64,000 bases of DNA from Geminocystis sp. NIES-3709 (GCF_001548115.1 NZ_AP014821.1:620001-684000); one strand, 5' to 3'. Counted from the stretch's first letter, positions 46,830 through 56,351 are shown. Translations and numbers: made by a program. The notes: generated from the letters alone by a model not told the origin.

Positions 46830-46964
46830 ATGGATCAAATAGAGAAAGTGATTGAAAAACTAAAAGAGTGGACTCAAAAATTAATTGAGGCTTTACTAGG
46901 ACCACAATCAGAACCTGAACCCGAATTAATTCCTATTCCAGTGAGGGATCGTAGTCGATATTAA
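46830..46964 (+). CDS. Small acidic protein (44 aa) upstream of aroQ
   Basis: An ATG at 46830 opens a 44-codon frame ending at TAA 46962-46964: MDQIEKVIEKLKEWTQKLIE, then ALLGPQSEPEPELIPIPVRD. It has an amphipathic helix followed by a Pro/Glu tail. I recall similar short cyanobacterial proteins with LIEALLGP and PEPELIPIPV, so it is likely real. A weak AGGAG lies 13 bases upstream. aroQ starts 49 bp further on the same strand, suggesting cotranscription. The function is unknown. Confidence 0.65.
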   Translation: MDQIEKVIEKLKEWTQKLIEALLGPQSEPEPELIPIPVRDRSRY

Positions 46965-47013
46965 ACCTAATTAAATCCAAATTTCGTTAATTTAATATAA
47001 AAGAGTCTTTCAC

Positions 47014-47469
47014 TTGTCTAAGTTTAGCATTTTAGTATTAAACGGTCCTAATCTTAATCTTTTGGGAAAAAGAGAACCGAGTATTTACGGGCATCTTACC
47101 CTAGAAGATATTAATAATATGTTAGAGCAAGAAGCCGAACGGCTAAATATAACCTTATCTTGCTTACAATCGAATCATGAAGGGGTTTTGGTAGATTCCA
47201 TTCATAATGCTTTGAATCGTCATCAAGGTATCTTAATTAATGCCGGCGCTTATACTCACACAAGTGTAGCCATCCGAGATGCTTTATCTGGGGTGGCTAT
47301 TCCCGTGGTAGAAGTTCATCTTAGTAATATTTATCGCCGAGAAGATTTCCGTCATCATTCTTATATAGCACCGATCGCAATTGGGCAGATAAGCGGTTTT
47401 GGTGCGGAAAGTTATCGTTTAGGATTACAAGCCTTAGTGAATCAATTATTAATTGATAATAGAGGTTGA
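47014..47469 (+). CDS. aroQ: Type II 3-dehydroquinate dehydratase (AroQ)
   Basis: A 151-residue dodecameric shikimate-pathway enzyme. Motifs are [18 protein letters not shown] with the catalytic Tyr, [29 protein letters not shown] and [17 protein letters not shown]. The only suitable start is the TTG at 47014. Another shikimate-branch gene, aroH, lies about 7 kb away beyond the accessory run. Confidence 0.95.
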   Translation: MSKFSILVLNGPNLNLLGKREPSIYGHLTLEDINNMLEQEAERLNITLSCLQSNHEGVLVDSIHNALNRHQGILINAGAYTHTSVAIRDALSGVAIPVVEVHLSNIYRREDFRHHSYIAPIAIGQISGFGAESYRLGLQALVNQLLIDNRG

Positions 47470-47577
47470 ATATTGCTATGCTAAAACTCAGGGAATTTAC
47501 TATTACTTATTACTTGAAAATTTTTAACCGTCAATAACATTTCTTGTGAATGTTATTAATGAAAGAATTGGATTTTC

Positions 47578-47913
47578 CTATAAGTATTCTATATCCACTT
47601 GGTAACTAGGAATAGTTAAAGTACAACGAGCTGTTATAGAAGTACCTCCAGAGTTATAGCCTGATAAAATCAAAGTAGCGCCGCCTTTACCGGAAAAAGA
47701 ATCCACAATCCCAGTTACTGTTACGCCATATTCAGCCAGTTGGCTTGAACAAGCAGCATAAGCATCATCGATAATGGATGCAATCAGAAAGGATGAGCTT
47801 TGTATATTTTCTCGACTGGGTGGTAAATTTTGAGAAAAAGCTGGTGCAAATCCACCAAATAAACTTGTCATTAATGCAGAAATAGTGACACCAATCTTAA
47901 TTAAGGAAATCAT
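47578..47913 (-). CDS. Hypothetical secreted protein (111 aa)
   Basis: A small exported protein with a clear signal peptide: hydrophobic residues 4-26 (IGVTISALMTSLFGGFAPAFS) with cleavage near AFS-QN. The mature part has two Cys (C57 area and C98 area) and a beta-rich C-terminus (GATLILSGYNSGGTSITARCTL). No family is recognised. It is the last gene of the minus-strand accessory run. Confidence 0.65.
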   Translation of the reverse strand: MISLIKIGVTISALMTSLFGGFAPAFSQNLPPSRENIQSSSFLIASIIDDAYAACSSQLAEYGVTVTGIVDSFSGKGGATLILSGYNSGGTSITARCTLTIPSYQVDIEYL

Positions 47914-48071
47914 ATTTTTTAAAGTACCTAAACTAATAAAAAACCATTTTGGTTTTTAATGAATAAAATCAAATTATATTTTAGAGTAAATTAAAGCTAA
48001 TAGATCTCAAATTAAACTTTTATATTGTTAAAAATTATAAATTTTTGAGGAGATCTATTATTAATTATTGA

Positions 48072-48857
48072 TTATCTAAAATTAGCTAAGAAGTTTTGTC
48101 CATCAAGAGTACCTTGTCCAATTAAATTATTAATGGAATTACGTGCACCTAATTCAATAATAAAAAATCCTATAGCATCTGCCATGCCCGATCGATCGAC
48201 TTGTATTCTAATACTATAAGCATCTCGACTGGTTTGTCTTCCTTCAAAGTTGAAACTATTGCCATTTTTGAATAGTAAAGAAATTCTAGCTCTATTATTA
48301 CTATCAACATTAATAAAAACAGAGGTAATATTTTGATTAGGACGAGATTGTAAACTAAATAATCCTTCTCCTGATTGTTGAATATTAAGATTAGCAGTAT
48401 TATTCGGTTTAGAACTACTTTGATCTCCTCTAAATATCATGCGAAAATTTTGACCATCGAGAGAACCTTGACCGTTTAATAGACCAATAGTATTGTTTTT
48501 GGTGTATTCTAATAAGATTGAGCCTTGAGCCGTTGCCGCACCAGAGTTGGTTAAGTTAATTCTCCCTTGGGTTGCAGTTTGTCGGGTGAAATTTCCATCT
48601 AAACGCACTGTTCTATTATCTTGCAAAAATAGGGTAATTTGGGCTTTATTGTCAGTTTGTAAGGTAACAGAAGCTGATGTGACACTTATTGGACTTTTTC
48701 GCCCTACTTTCCATGTACCTTTACCCTGACTTAGTACATTTACTTGATTATTTTGGGCTAATACTTGGGAATTAGAGAAAGGAGGAATAAGAGTGACAGG
48801 AGACAATAACAGGGTTAAACCAATAGCGATCGATGAATAGGTTGATGATAAGCTCAT
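48072..48857 (-). CDS. Secreted protein with two internal repeats
   Basis: A 261-residue exported protein (signal peptide about 1-35, core SIAIGLTLLLSPVTL, AxA site QVLA). The mature part is an internal duplication of about 105 residues: SASVTLQTDNKAQITLFLQDN with GQGSLDGQNFRMIFRG matches SVFINVDSNNRARISLLFKNG with GQGTLDGQNFLANFR. Each half is all-beta with conserved LDGQNF. The family is not recognised. It lies 77 bp downstream of the RTX gene. Confidence 0.7.
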   Translation of the reverse strand: MSLSSTYSSIAIGLTLLLSPVTLIPPFSNSQVLAQNNQVNVLSQGKGTWKVGRKSPISVTSASVTLQTDNKAQITLFLQDNRTVRLDGNFTRQTATQGRINLTNSGAATAQGSILLEYTKNNTIGLLNGQGSLDGQNFRMIFRGDQSSSKPNNTANLNIQQSGEGLFSLQSRPNQNITSVFINVDSNNRARISLLFKNGNSFNFEGRQTSRDAYSIRIQVDRSGMADAIGFFIIELGARNSINNLIGQGTLDGQNFLANFR

Positions 48858-48934
48858 TTTTTTTGATAACTTTAATTTTAATTATTTATTATCTATGAGA
48901 ATTTATCAAAAATTAGTGATTTTAATGTGAATAT

Positions 48935-49990
48935 TTATGAAAAGTAACCATTATTGAGATATGAACTATAGTTAAGTTGATTGGTGTTAATATTGTGAAC
49001 AATTCCTAATAAATCATCGGCACTATCATAACGATTAGAGTAGTTGCCAGTGTCATGATAAATATAAGTATCTGAACCCATTTGTGTTAAAAGATGTTTT
49101 CTGCTTAAATTCTCAATCACTATCGTATCTATTTGATCTTCAAAATCTTCGATGATAAAATGACCATAATTACTATTTTGAGCAATAGTATAAATAAACC
49201 TGTCAGCTTCTGTACCACCTCTGAGTCGATCGATACCAGAACCTCCCATTAATATATCCCGTCCACTACCACCTGAAAGATAGTCGTTGCCGTATCCTCC
49301 TAAAAGGGTATCGTTTCCTGCATCTCCAATGATCAAATCATCATCTTTATTTCCGTTTAACCACTCAATACCTTCTCCTCCTCCTTCTAACCAATCATTT
49401 CCTTCTCCTCCTTCTAACCAATCATTTCCGTTTCCTGCATAGATTCGATCGTTCCCAAAACCGCCCAAAATAAAATCATCATCACTAATAGTGAATCCAG
49501 CAGTATAAAAAATTCCACCGTATAAGGTATCATCACCTAAACCACCATCAATAAAATCATCTCCCTCATTTCCCTCTATATAATCACTTTCATTCCCACC
49601 GTATAAAAAATCATCCCCTTCATTGCCTTGTATTTTGTCTGAACCACTATCTCCATAGATAAAATCATTTCCTGTACCACCACTTATATTATCTGTTCTA
49701 TCTCCGCCTTTGATGGTATCATTCCCACTTTGTCCATATAACCAATCCATGTCTGAATTTCCGTCGATGACATCGTTTCCTTCTCCACCGTAGATAGTGT
49801 CCATTCCTTCTCCACCATCGACATAATCATTCCCATTTCTGGCTAATATCAAGTCATTTCCATTGTACCCTTGTATATTATCTCGATCATTTGTGCCGAT
49901 TAATTCGTCATTTTCGATCGTACCATCGATAAAATTAACATAAAGAGTAATAGGAGGTAATAGATCTAAATTTAAGGTTGAATTAAACAT
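48935..49990 (-). CDS. RTX (hemolysin-type calcium-binding) repeat protein
   Basis: A 351-residue protein almost entirely made of GGXGXDXUX nonapeptides (EGNDVIDG, GGTGNDFIYG, GNEGDDFLYGG, GGYGNDYLSGG and others), from about residue 22 to 265. These form a calcium-binding beta-roll. A C-terminal region of about 80 residues, rich in Asp/Tyr/Asn (DRFIYTIAQNSNYGHFIIEDF), resembles the secretion-signal end of type I secreted proteins. No enzymatic domain or type I export genes are present in the window. It may be a surface or extracellular protein. Confidence 0.88.
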   Translation of the reverse strand: MFNSTLNLDLLPPITLYVNFIDGTIENDELIGTNDRDNIQGYNGNDLILARNGNDYVDGGEGMDTIYGGEGNDVIDGNSDMDWLYGQSGNDTIKGGDRTDNISGGTGNDFIYGDSGSDKIQGNEGDDFLYGGNESDYIEGNEGDDFIDGGLGDDTLYGGIFYTAGFTISDDDFILGGFGNDRIYAGNGNDWLEGGEGNDWLEGGGEGIEWLNGNKDDDLIIGDAGNDTLLGGYGNDYLSGGSGRDILMGGSGIDRLRGGTEADRFIYTIAQNSNYGHFIIEDFEDQIDTIVIENLSRKHLLTQMGSDTYIYHDTGNYSNRYDSADDLLGIVHNINTNQLNYSSYLNNGYFS

Positions 49991-50086
49991 AATATTATGA
50001 GTTAGTTTAGCAATAAATTCTTTTTCTATTCTAGCTTGATCGAATTTGTGGTTGTTTTTTATGCTTTCAAGGAAAAATTAATCACT

Positions 50087-53000
50087 TTACATTTTTTCAC
50101 GACATTTTTTTGCTTCCTCTAAATATCCTCCTTTTTCATAATATTTAATGGCAGTTTCAAAATCTTCCATCTTAAGACAAGCAGAAGCCGCTCTATCCCA
50201 TTTTTCCAAATATTGCCATAATTGAGCAACTTCTTCCCATTTTTCCTGATATTCACAGACGATCGCCAACTTTTCCCAACTGGATATTTTCCGCCAACAA
50301 TCTTCTGCTTTATCCCACTCTTGTGCTTTTTCGTAACAAATACCAGCCCTTTCTATTTCATTAACTAATAACCATGCTTTTGCCGCATCTGTCCATTTTT
50401 GTTGATGTTCGCAAACGATCGCAACTTTTTCCCATTTCCAGAGTTTACGCCAACATTCCTCTGCATTACTCAAATCTTCGGCTTTTTCATAACACAATCC
50501 TGCTTTTTCGCCTTTATTTGCTCGTAAATAAGCAGATGCCGCTAATTGCCATTGTTGTAACTGTTCACAAGCATTACCATATTTTTCCCAATTTTGTGAT
50601 TTCTGCCAATATTTAGCCGCTCTTTCCCAATCTTGACAGTTTTCATAGCATAGTGCCGCTTTTTCTATTTGATTCGACTTTAACCAATCATAAGCTGCTT
50701 TTTGCCATGTTCCTTGTTGTTTACAAGCATTTTCCACTCGTTCCCAATTTTCTAGTTTTTGCCAACAATCTTCTGCTAATCGCCAGTGTTTCCCTTCTTC
50801 ATAGCAAAGGGCGGCTTTTTCTATCTCTCCTAATTTTTCCCGACAATGCCCTGCTTTTTGCCATTCTCCTAATTTTTCCCAAATTTCAGCAGATTCTGTC
50901 CATTTTTCCTGTTTTTCCAACACTTTTGCCGTTCGATCGCTTCTTTGTAACTCCCGCCAACATTTTTCTGCTAATTGCCAATATTGTCCTTCTTCATAAC
51001 ACAAACCTGCTTTTTCAATTTCACGAATTTTCTCCCACGCTACTCCTGCCTTTTGCCATTCTCCTAAATTTTCCCAACTTTCAGCCGCTTCTTGCCATTT
51101 CTCTTGTTTTTCACAGGCTAAAATAATTCTTGTCCAGTTTTTCGCCGCTAACCAACATTTTTCGGCCTTATCCCATGCTTGGCACTGTTCATGACATAAT
51201 GCTTCTAACTCGTGAGGATTGGTTTTACTCCATGCCTGAGCGGCTTCTGTCCACTTATTTTGCTGTTGTAAACAAATAGCAACAAATCCCCAATAACCTA
51301 ACTCTTGCCATATATTTTCTGCTTTATGCCATTGATTTGCTTTTTGATAACACAGGGCAGCTTTTTCCGTTTCAGTGATTTTTAACCATGTTTTGGCGGC
51401 TAAATCCCAATTTTCTTCTTGTTCATAGGATAACGCCAATTCTTGCCAATTTCCTAATTCTTCCCAACATTTTTGGGCAGCAGTCCATTTTTCTGCTTTT
51501 TGCCAACAGAAAGCCGCTTTCTGCACATTGCCTTGTTTTTGCCAACAATTACCGGCTTTTTCCCACTGTTGTAAATCTTCCCAAATAATTGCTACTCGAT
51601 CCCATTTATCTAGTTTTGTCCACATTTTGATAGCAGAGGTAGCTTGATCATGTTCTCGATAATATTTATCTGCTAATTCATAATATTTATTTGCTTGTGA
51701 AGTTAAGTTTTTAGCAATACATTCGTCTCCGGCTAATTCCCATTGATGATCTTTTTCTAAACATCTTAATTTTCCCTCAAAATCTTTTGCTTTTTCATAA
51801 CAAAATTTTGCTAATTTATAGTCTTTTTCTTGTTCAAAATAAAGTCCTCTTATTTGCCATTCTTCTGTTTTTAAAACGCCCCATTTGGCTAACCACAATT
51901 TTTTATCTACTTCATTCCAACAATTAATTGCTTCATCAAAAATGCCTAATTTACTCCAAATATCTCCTGCTTTACCCCAATTTCCTTGTTCTTCTTCTAA
52001 TAATGCTTCTACTTTAGCTGCACCTATTACATCATTATAACGCTGATATATTTGACTAATTATTTGATAGGCTTGATCAGTACCTTTTTTTAAATAGTTA
52101 TTAGCAATAATTTTTATTTCTATTTCTGAATATTTAGTATCAAATAGTGATTCTAACTCTGTTTCATATCCAATATCTATCAAATTATTGATACTGCTAT
52201 CACTCCAAATATTATCGATCGAATCATCATAAAAATATAGTTTTTTCTTAGCTATATTTGTGCAGGTATAAATATGGTTATATTTGACATTAATTAATTC
52301 TTGATCCTCTAAACTATTACGATAGAGTTGAGAAATTTTAGTGAACATTTTCCAAACTAAAACCTGTTCAAATTCTAAATTTTCAATCTCTGAAAAATGT
52401 ATAATCCTATGGGTATCATTAGGAAAAATACTGTTTAATCTATTTCTTTCTTCTTCTTCAAAGACTACGATCGCACTATCAATATTAAGATAATTTTTAC
52501 TCATTAAAAATTCCAATGTTAAATCGGAAATAATTAAAGGTTTATAATCAGATTTATATAATGAAAAATGATGAAGATTTTTTCCTGATAAATTTGCAAT
52601 CGTAACTCCTAATTTAGAAATATTATCACAATAGCTAAAATTATAGGTTAACTCATGAGGTTCAATTAATTCTCGAATTTGTTTCCAAGTAGATAATTTA
52701 TGATAATTTTCTACCAATATTTTTTTTATTCTACTCCAAATTAAATTTTTACTATTTAAACTAACTTCATTTTCACCGACTAAAAATATTTGAGGAAAAT
52801 AATTATTTGCATCAGTAACTTTTAATAATTTAAGAATAAATTGTAATTGTAACTCACTAAATTTATTAATACCATCAATATAAATCCCCTCATATTCTCC
52901 TTGATAATTATCGGGAAACTTACTTAATAAATAGTTTGTTAAATCTAAATCATCCCAATAATTTTGTGATTCTAACCAATCTTGATATTGAGTAGCAAAA

Positions 53001-54016
53001 TTATAAATAGCTTTAAAGTCTATCGTAGGATTTAATAGGCTTTGATTTTTTAAAGCTAAATATTCCTCCAAACTAATTAAACTTTTTCCACTGCCAATAA
53101 TTTTATTTGAACCTTTAATAATTTGTCGAATTTCTTGCCATAAATCCTCAGCTTTAAGTGTAAATATTTTCTTTGGATTAAAAAATTGTTCTCTGAATTT
53201 ATATAAAGTTACTTGTCTTTGAGCCAAAAATTTATAAGTAAAAATTAAAGGATATTTTTCAATAATACTTTTAGTTAAACTAATATAATGATAAACATTT
53301 ATCGGATCACTGAAACTATATTGATTAATAATTTTTTTAGTTTCTTTTACTGAAAATTTATTGTCTGTTAAAAATAAAACTTTTTCCTCTTTTGTTGTGC
53401 TTAAAAAATGGGCTTTGTTTAAAGCTGAGTATATTGCGATCGTAGTTTTTCCCGTCATTCTATTACCAGTAATAAGTGCAGGAAAGTTAGGATTTTGATT
53501 TAAAATATTATACTGTTGTCCTGATACTAAATAAAATTCTTCAGATGTATTGTATTTTGAAGTATGAACAATGAAATCATTATCATTGTAAGTAAAATCT
53601 TGATGATTAAACTGATAATTATTTTCAGCTAAAATACTAATTCTTTCATCTTCTTTTTCTAAAGTTATTTTATTTAAAATATCTAAAGTTTCTATAACAG
53701 TGTCTATATTATTTTTAATAGTTAATAAATTATTTGATTTTGATTCTACATTAGTAAAATTAATTATTTTCAATAAAATCTGATTATTTTGACTATTACT
53801 TAACAATACTAAAGCCTCTAAAGAGTTATCATAAGGAAAACTTGTTATTACTTTAGGATTCTTCACTAACATTGAAGATAATTTATTATTTAAGTCAATA
53901 TCAGCTAATATTAGATAAAAATTTTTTAAGAAAGTAGTGCGCACTTCTAGCGGTAGTATATTTAATTTTGACCAAATGTCAAAGGAAACAGATACAACAA
54001 ATTCTGTAGAAGCCAT
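50087..54016 (-). CDS. Degenerate SF1 helicase-like protein with a 13-residue Trp/Cys tandem-repeat array
   Basis: A 1309-residue protein. Residues about 175-600 show the UvrD/TRANK1-type SF1 helicase layout: Walker A GNRMTGKT (184-191), NYWDDLDLTNYLLS (353-365), a Walker B site reading IYIDG where DE is expected (D381-G382), FLVGEN (411-416) for GDxxQ, YNFSY for NYRS (458-462), LEF of motif V (547-549) and YTCTNIAKKKL for motif VI (583-593), with Ile for the Arg finger. Helicase activity therefore looks lost. From 680 to the end are about 48 units of 13 residues (WxxAxxCWxxxxx), 37 in exact register from 805. In the most regular part every fourth unit is alike, giving a 52-residue repeat. 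It is not a TPR, whose period is 34. Function unknown. Confidence 0.8.
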   Translation of the reverse strand: MASTEFVVSVSFDIWSKLNILPLEVRTTFLKNFYLILADIDLNNKLSSMLVKNPKVITSFPYDNSLEALVLLSNSQNNQILLKIINFTNVESKSNNLLTIKNNIDTVIETLDILNKITLEKEDERISILAENNYQFNHQDFTYNDNDFIVHTSKYNTSEEFYLVSGQQYNILNQNPNFPALITGNRMTGKTTIAIYSALNKAHFLSTTKEEKVLFLTDNKFSVKETKKIINQYSFSDPINVYHYISLTKSIIEKYPLIFTYKFLAQRQVTLYKFREQFFNPKKIFTLKAEDLWQEIRQIIKGSNKIIGSGKSLISLEEYLALKNQSLLNPTIDFKAIYNFATQYQDWLESQNYWDDLDLTNYLLSKFPDNYQGEYEGIYIDGINKFSELQLQFILKLLKVTDANNYFPQIFLVGENEVSLNSKNLIWSRIKKILVENYHKLSTWKQIRELIEPHELTYNFSYCDNISKLGVTIANLSGKNLHHFSLYKSDYKPLIISDLTLEFLMSKNYLNIDSAIVVFEEEERNRLNSIFPNDTHRIIHFSEIENLEFEQVLVWKMFTKISQLYRNSLEDQELINVKYNHIYTCTNIAKKKLYFYDDSIDNIWSDSSINNLIDIGYETELESLFDTKYSEIEIKIIANNYLKKGTDQAYQIISQIYQRYNDVIGAAKVEALLEEEQGNWGKAGDIWSKLGIFDEAINCWNEVDKKLWLAKWGVLKTEEWQIRGLYFEQEKDYKLAKFCYEKAKDFEGKLRCLEKDHQWELAGDECIAKNLTSQANKYYELADKYYREHDQATSAIKMWTKLDKWDRVAIIWEDLQQWEKAGNCWQKQGNVQKAAFCWQKAEKWTAAQKCWEELGNWQELALSYEQEENWDLAAKTWLKITETEKAALCYQKANQWHKAENIWQELGYWGFVAICLQQQNKWTEAAQAWSKTNPHELEALCHEQCQAWDKAEKCWLAAKNWTRIILACEKQEKWQEAAESWENLGEWQKAGVAWEKIREIEKAGLCYEEGQYWQLAEKCWRELQRSDRTAKVLEKQEKWTESAEIWEKLGEWQKAGHCREKLGEIEKAALCYEEGKHWRLAEDCWQKLENWERVENACKQQGTWQKAAYDWLKSNQIEKAALCYENCQDWERAAKYWQKSQNWEKYGNACEQLQQWQLAASAYLRANKGEKAGLCYEKAEDLSNAEECWRKLWKWEKVAIVCEHQQKWTDAAKAWLLVNEIERAGICYEKAQEWDKAEDCWRKISSWEKLAIVCEYQEKWEEVAQLWQYLEKWDRAASACLKMEDFETAIKYYEKGGYLEEAKKCREKM
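50090..51604 (-). repeat. In-gene array of 13-codon (39-bp) repeats
   Basis: This part of the gene encodes residues 805-1309, an almost gapless run of 13-residue units. In the last third four different units follow each other in constant order (IEKAALCYE, W..AE.CW, W....I.CE, W..AA..W), so the DNA carries a 156-bp higher-order repeat. Units have diverged enough that this is old rather than a recent expansion. Confidence 0.85.
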
Positions 54017-54111
54017 AATTTAATACACCAATATATTTTTTAATAATAAAAGCTGATTCTAATAGTATAAATGATTAAACTTCACCTGTTAAATTAAAGA
54101 TCACACTTCTT

Positions 54112-54555
54112 TTAGTTATTATATTCTTCTTGATTAGGCACAATCTCTAACTTCTGTACTGTGTGTCTGTGAATAAGTAAATCTTCCTTAATTTGCTTTA
54201 TTCCCTCACTAATCGCAGTTTTATAATCATGAGTAGAAAAAGTAAATTGTTGGCGTTGGGGTTGATTAATCGTCCATTTTACGGTGTTTTGATGGTGAGT
54301 TACTTTTATACCCTGCTCAATTCCGGCACACTCAGGTACACCGCACCAACAGGTAATGATAAAATATTCTCCATCTTTTACAATACTATTGCTTAATTGT
54401 GTTAATGATGTAGCATAGTAGGAAAAATCTGTGAGAACTTCTCCGTCAACGAAAATCATGGTAACAAAATAAGCATGATCATCATTATCAAAACTATATA
54501 TTTTATTCTGTAACTTTAATTTATTCATTAGAGTAATCGTAGAGTCCCACTTCAT
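54112..54555 (-). CDS. Hypothetical protein with a CWCGVPECAG cysteine motif
   Basis: A 147-residue soluble protein. Residues 63-79 read EYFIITCWCGVPECAG, three cysteines at 69, 71 and 76 that could bind metal. Strands before it contain HAYFVTMIFVDGEVLTDFSYY, and the C-terminus is helical and polar. I recall hypothetical proteins with a similar CGVxxCAGI phrase but cannot name a function. It begins the minus-strand run and lies 95 bp upstream of the large repeat-protein gene. Confidence 0.7.
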   Translation of the reverse strand: MKWDSTITLMNKLKLQNKIYSFDNDDHAYFVTMIFVDGEVLTDFSYYATSLTQLSNSIVKDGEYFIITCWCGVPECAGIEQGIKVTHHQNTVKWTINQPQRQQFTFSTHDYKTAISEGIKQIKEDLLIHRHTVQKLEIVPNQEEYNN

Positions 54556-54880
54556 GATCGAACTCAGATATTATTATAAATATGCACTACTAATTTCTCT
54601 AATTATTCTCATGACATTAGCCTATCATTAAAGAAGATATAAGAGATATAGTGATTTTTATATTGGTTAAAATGCCATAAAATAGTTAAATAAAATCTGC
54701 TTTTTCTAAAAAAAATTAGAATAATTAACCTCTTTATTTCCTCAAAAACAGTCTTATTATCGTCAGGGGATGACAGCTATTTCCCTTATTCAATCTATAT
54801 TACGAGTGCTTTGTCCCTACCTGAAACTATGTCCTAACTCCTCTTTCCTATCCATCCTATGAGAAACTTTTTAGCAGTCC
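54556..54880. other. Intergenic region of about 325 bp
   Basis: Between the accessory run and aroH. AT-rich, no reading frame or repeat recognised. Confidence 0.5.
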
Positions 54881-55261
54881 TTACTGAGAATGAATTAGAC
54901 TTAAATCTGGACGCAAATTCTCAGCTTTTCGGAGGTAAGAATGATACATTTCTGTCTGTGGTTTGCTTGTATTGATATAGATTAGAACTCTAATACACTT
55001 TTCAAGACTACCTTTTACTTGCATTTGTTGTAAATCTAGTAAAGGTATGTTTGTCCACTGATGGTATTCTCTAGCGATCGCAGCAGGAAATACGGCATCT
55101 AAATCAGGAGTGACGGTAAAAATAACGCTAATAACGTCTTCATATTTGAGTTGATTACGGGTTTCGATGTCCGTCAATAATTCTCTTACAGCATCTCTCA
55201 TGGCTTCCATAGTATTTGCTGAGGCGGTAGTAGCGCCTCGAATTGCCCGTACATTCGACAT
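54881..55261 (-). CDS. aroH: Chorismate mutase (AroH type)
   Basis: A 126-residue AroH-fold (trimeric) monofunctional chorismate mutase converting chorismate to prephenate. NVRAIRGATTASANTMEAM carries the active-site Arg, followed by SVIFTVTPDLDAVFPAAIAREY and a late RVLIYINTS. I chose the ATG at 55261: GGGAGTAAGAAGTTG precedes it and the length then matches Bacillus AroH. It follows sppA by 45 bp and is probably cotranscribed. Confidence 0.94.
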   Translation of the reverse strand: MSNVRAIRGATTASANTMEAMRDAVRELLTDIETRNQLKYEDVISVIFTVTPDLDAVFPAAIAREYHQWTNIPLLDLQQMQVKGSLEKCIRVLIYINTSKPQTEMYHSYLRKAENLRPDLSLIHSQ

Positions 55262-55306
55262 CAACTTCTTACTCCCTTCCCAAGTTAAGTGCATATTTTC
55301 CATAGA

Positions 55307-56128
55307 TTAAGGACGATATAGCCATAAAGGTTGACCATTAGTAGCCAATTCAAATTCTAACCAATTAATAGCAGATCCTACTCCTGATTTTACCTGAGTT
55401 CGTCCATTAAGAAAACGATCGACAAAAGATTTAGGTTGTTCGATAGTTTGGCATTCTGTTTTGTCTGGATTAAGTTTCACCAATTCACAAGCCCATCTAA
55501 ATGCGTCTTTTTCAGTACCTAATCGATCGACTAACCCTAATTCTAAAGCCTGTTGTCCACTAAAAATACGTCCATCAGCAAAACTTTTCACCGTTTCTAC
55601 ACTTAATTTTCTTCCCTCGGCTACCGTTTGCACAAATTGCTCATAGGTACTATCAATTAACTGTTGTAAAATACTTTCTTCTTCGTTGGTCAAATCTCGA
55701 TCGAAGGATAGTATATCTTTATAAGGGCCTGATTTGATGACTTTAAAAGAAACTCCTACCTTATCCAACAATTTTTGTAGATTATTACCCCTAATAATCA
55801 CCCCCACACTACCAGTAATAGTACCCGGATTTGAGACAATATAATTCGCCCCCACCCCAACATAAACACCACCAGAAGCGGAAATATTGCCAAAACTAGC
55901 CACTATTTTGATTTTTTCCCCTAATTTCTTCAAAGCAGAGTAAATCTCTTGAGAATCCGCTACAGTGCCGCCGGGGGAGTCTATTCTTAATAATAGTGCT
56001 GGAAATTTCTTTTCTTCTACGACTTCTAAAGCCTCTAATACTTGTTCTCTAGTTTTAGATCCGATCGCACCTGTGATTTCAATACGAGCGATTTTTTTTG
56101 TAGATGATGGTTTAAAAGGCCAAATCAT
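55307..56128 (-). CDS. sppA: Signal peptide peptidase SppA
   Basis: A 273-residue serine peptidase with a Ser/Lys dyad that degrades leftover signal peptides and, in cyanobacteria, has been linked to light-stress adjustment of phycobilisomes. The nucleophile Ser is in FGNISASGGVYVG, the general-base Lys in KSGPYKDILSFDRDLT, and RIDSPGGTVADSQEIY marks the oxyanion region. There is no N-terminal membrane anchor, as in short bacterial forms. Confidence 0.93.
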   Translation of the reverse strand: MIWPFKPSSTKKIARIEITGAIGSKTREQVLEALEVVEEKKFPALLLRIDSPGGTVADSQEIYSALKKLGEKIKIVASFGNISASGGVYVGVGANYIVSNPGTITGSVGVIIRGNNLQKLLDKVGVSFKVIKSGPYKDILSFDRDLTNEEESILQQLIDSTYEQFVQTVAEGRKLSVETVKSFADGRIFSGQQALELGLVDRLGTEKDAFRWACELVKLNPDKTECQTIEQPKSFVDRFLNGRTQVKSGVGSAINWLEFELATNGQPLWLYRP

Positions 56129-56351
56129 TATATATTATAAGTATTTTAAGTGTAAGTCTTCTATTATACCCTTTAGGGTTTAGCTATCGGTATTCAATTT
56201 TAGATCATTGCGATAGATGCAGTATAAACTTTAAGGTGTTAGCTAATAGCTTACCTAAATCAAAGATTTTTGTGTCGAACTCAGGTTTTCTAGTAATTTA
56301 TATCTAGGACTTTAAAATAAATTAGTTAAGACTATTCCTATCAAAAAGATT

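Noticed and set aside
50374-51588. Several plus-strand frames of 66-157 codons antisense to the repeat array.
   Set aside because: They are shadows of the 13-codon repeats; their repeated Leu/Phe/Asn-rich phrases are the complement of the Trp/Cys-rich units.
50087-54016. Calling the array classical TPR or Sel1 repeats.
   Set aside because: The period is 13 (and 52), not 34 or 36, and the conserved Trp/Cys positions differ.
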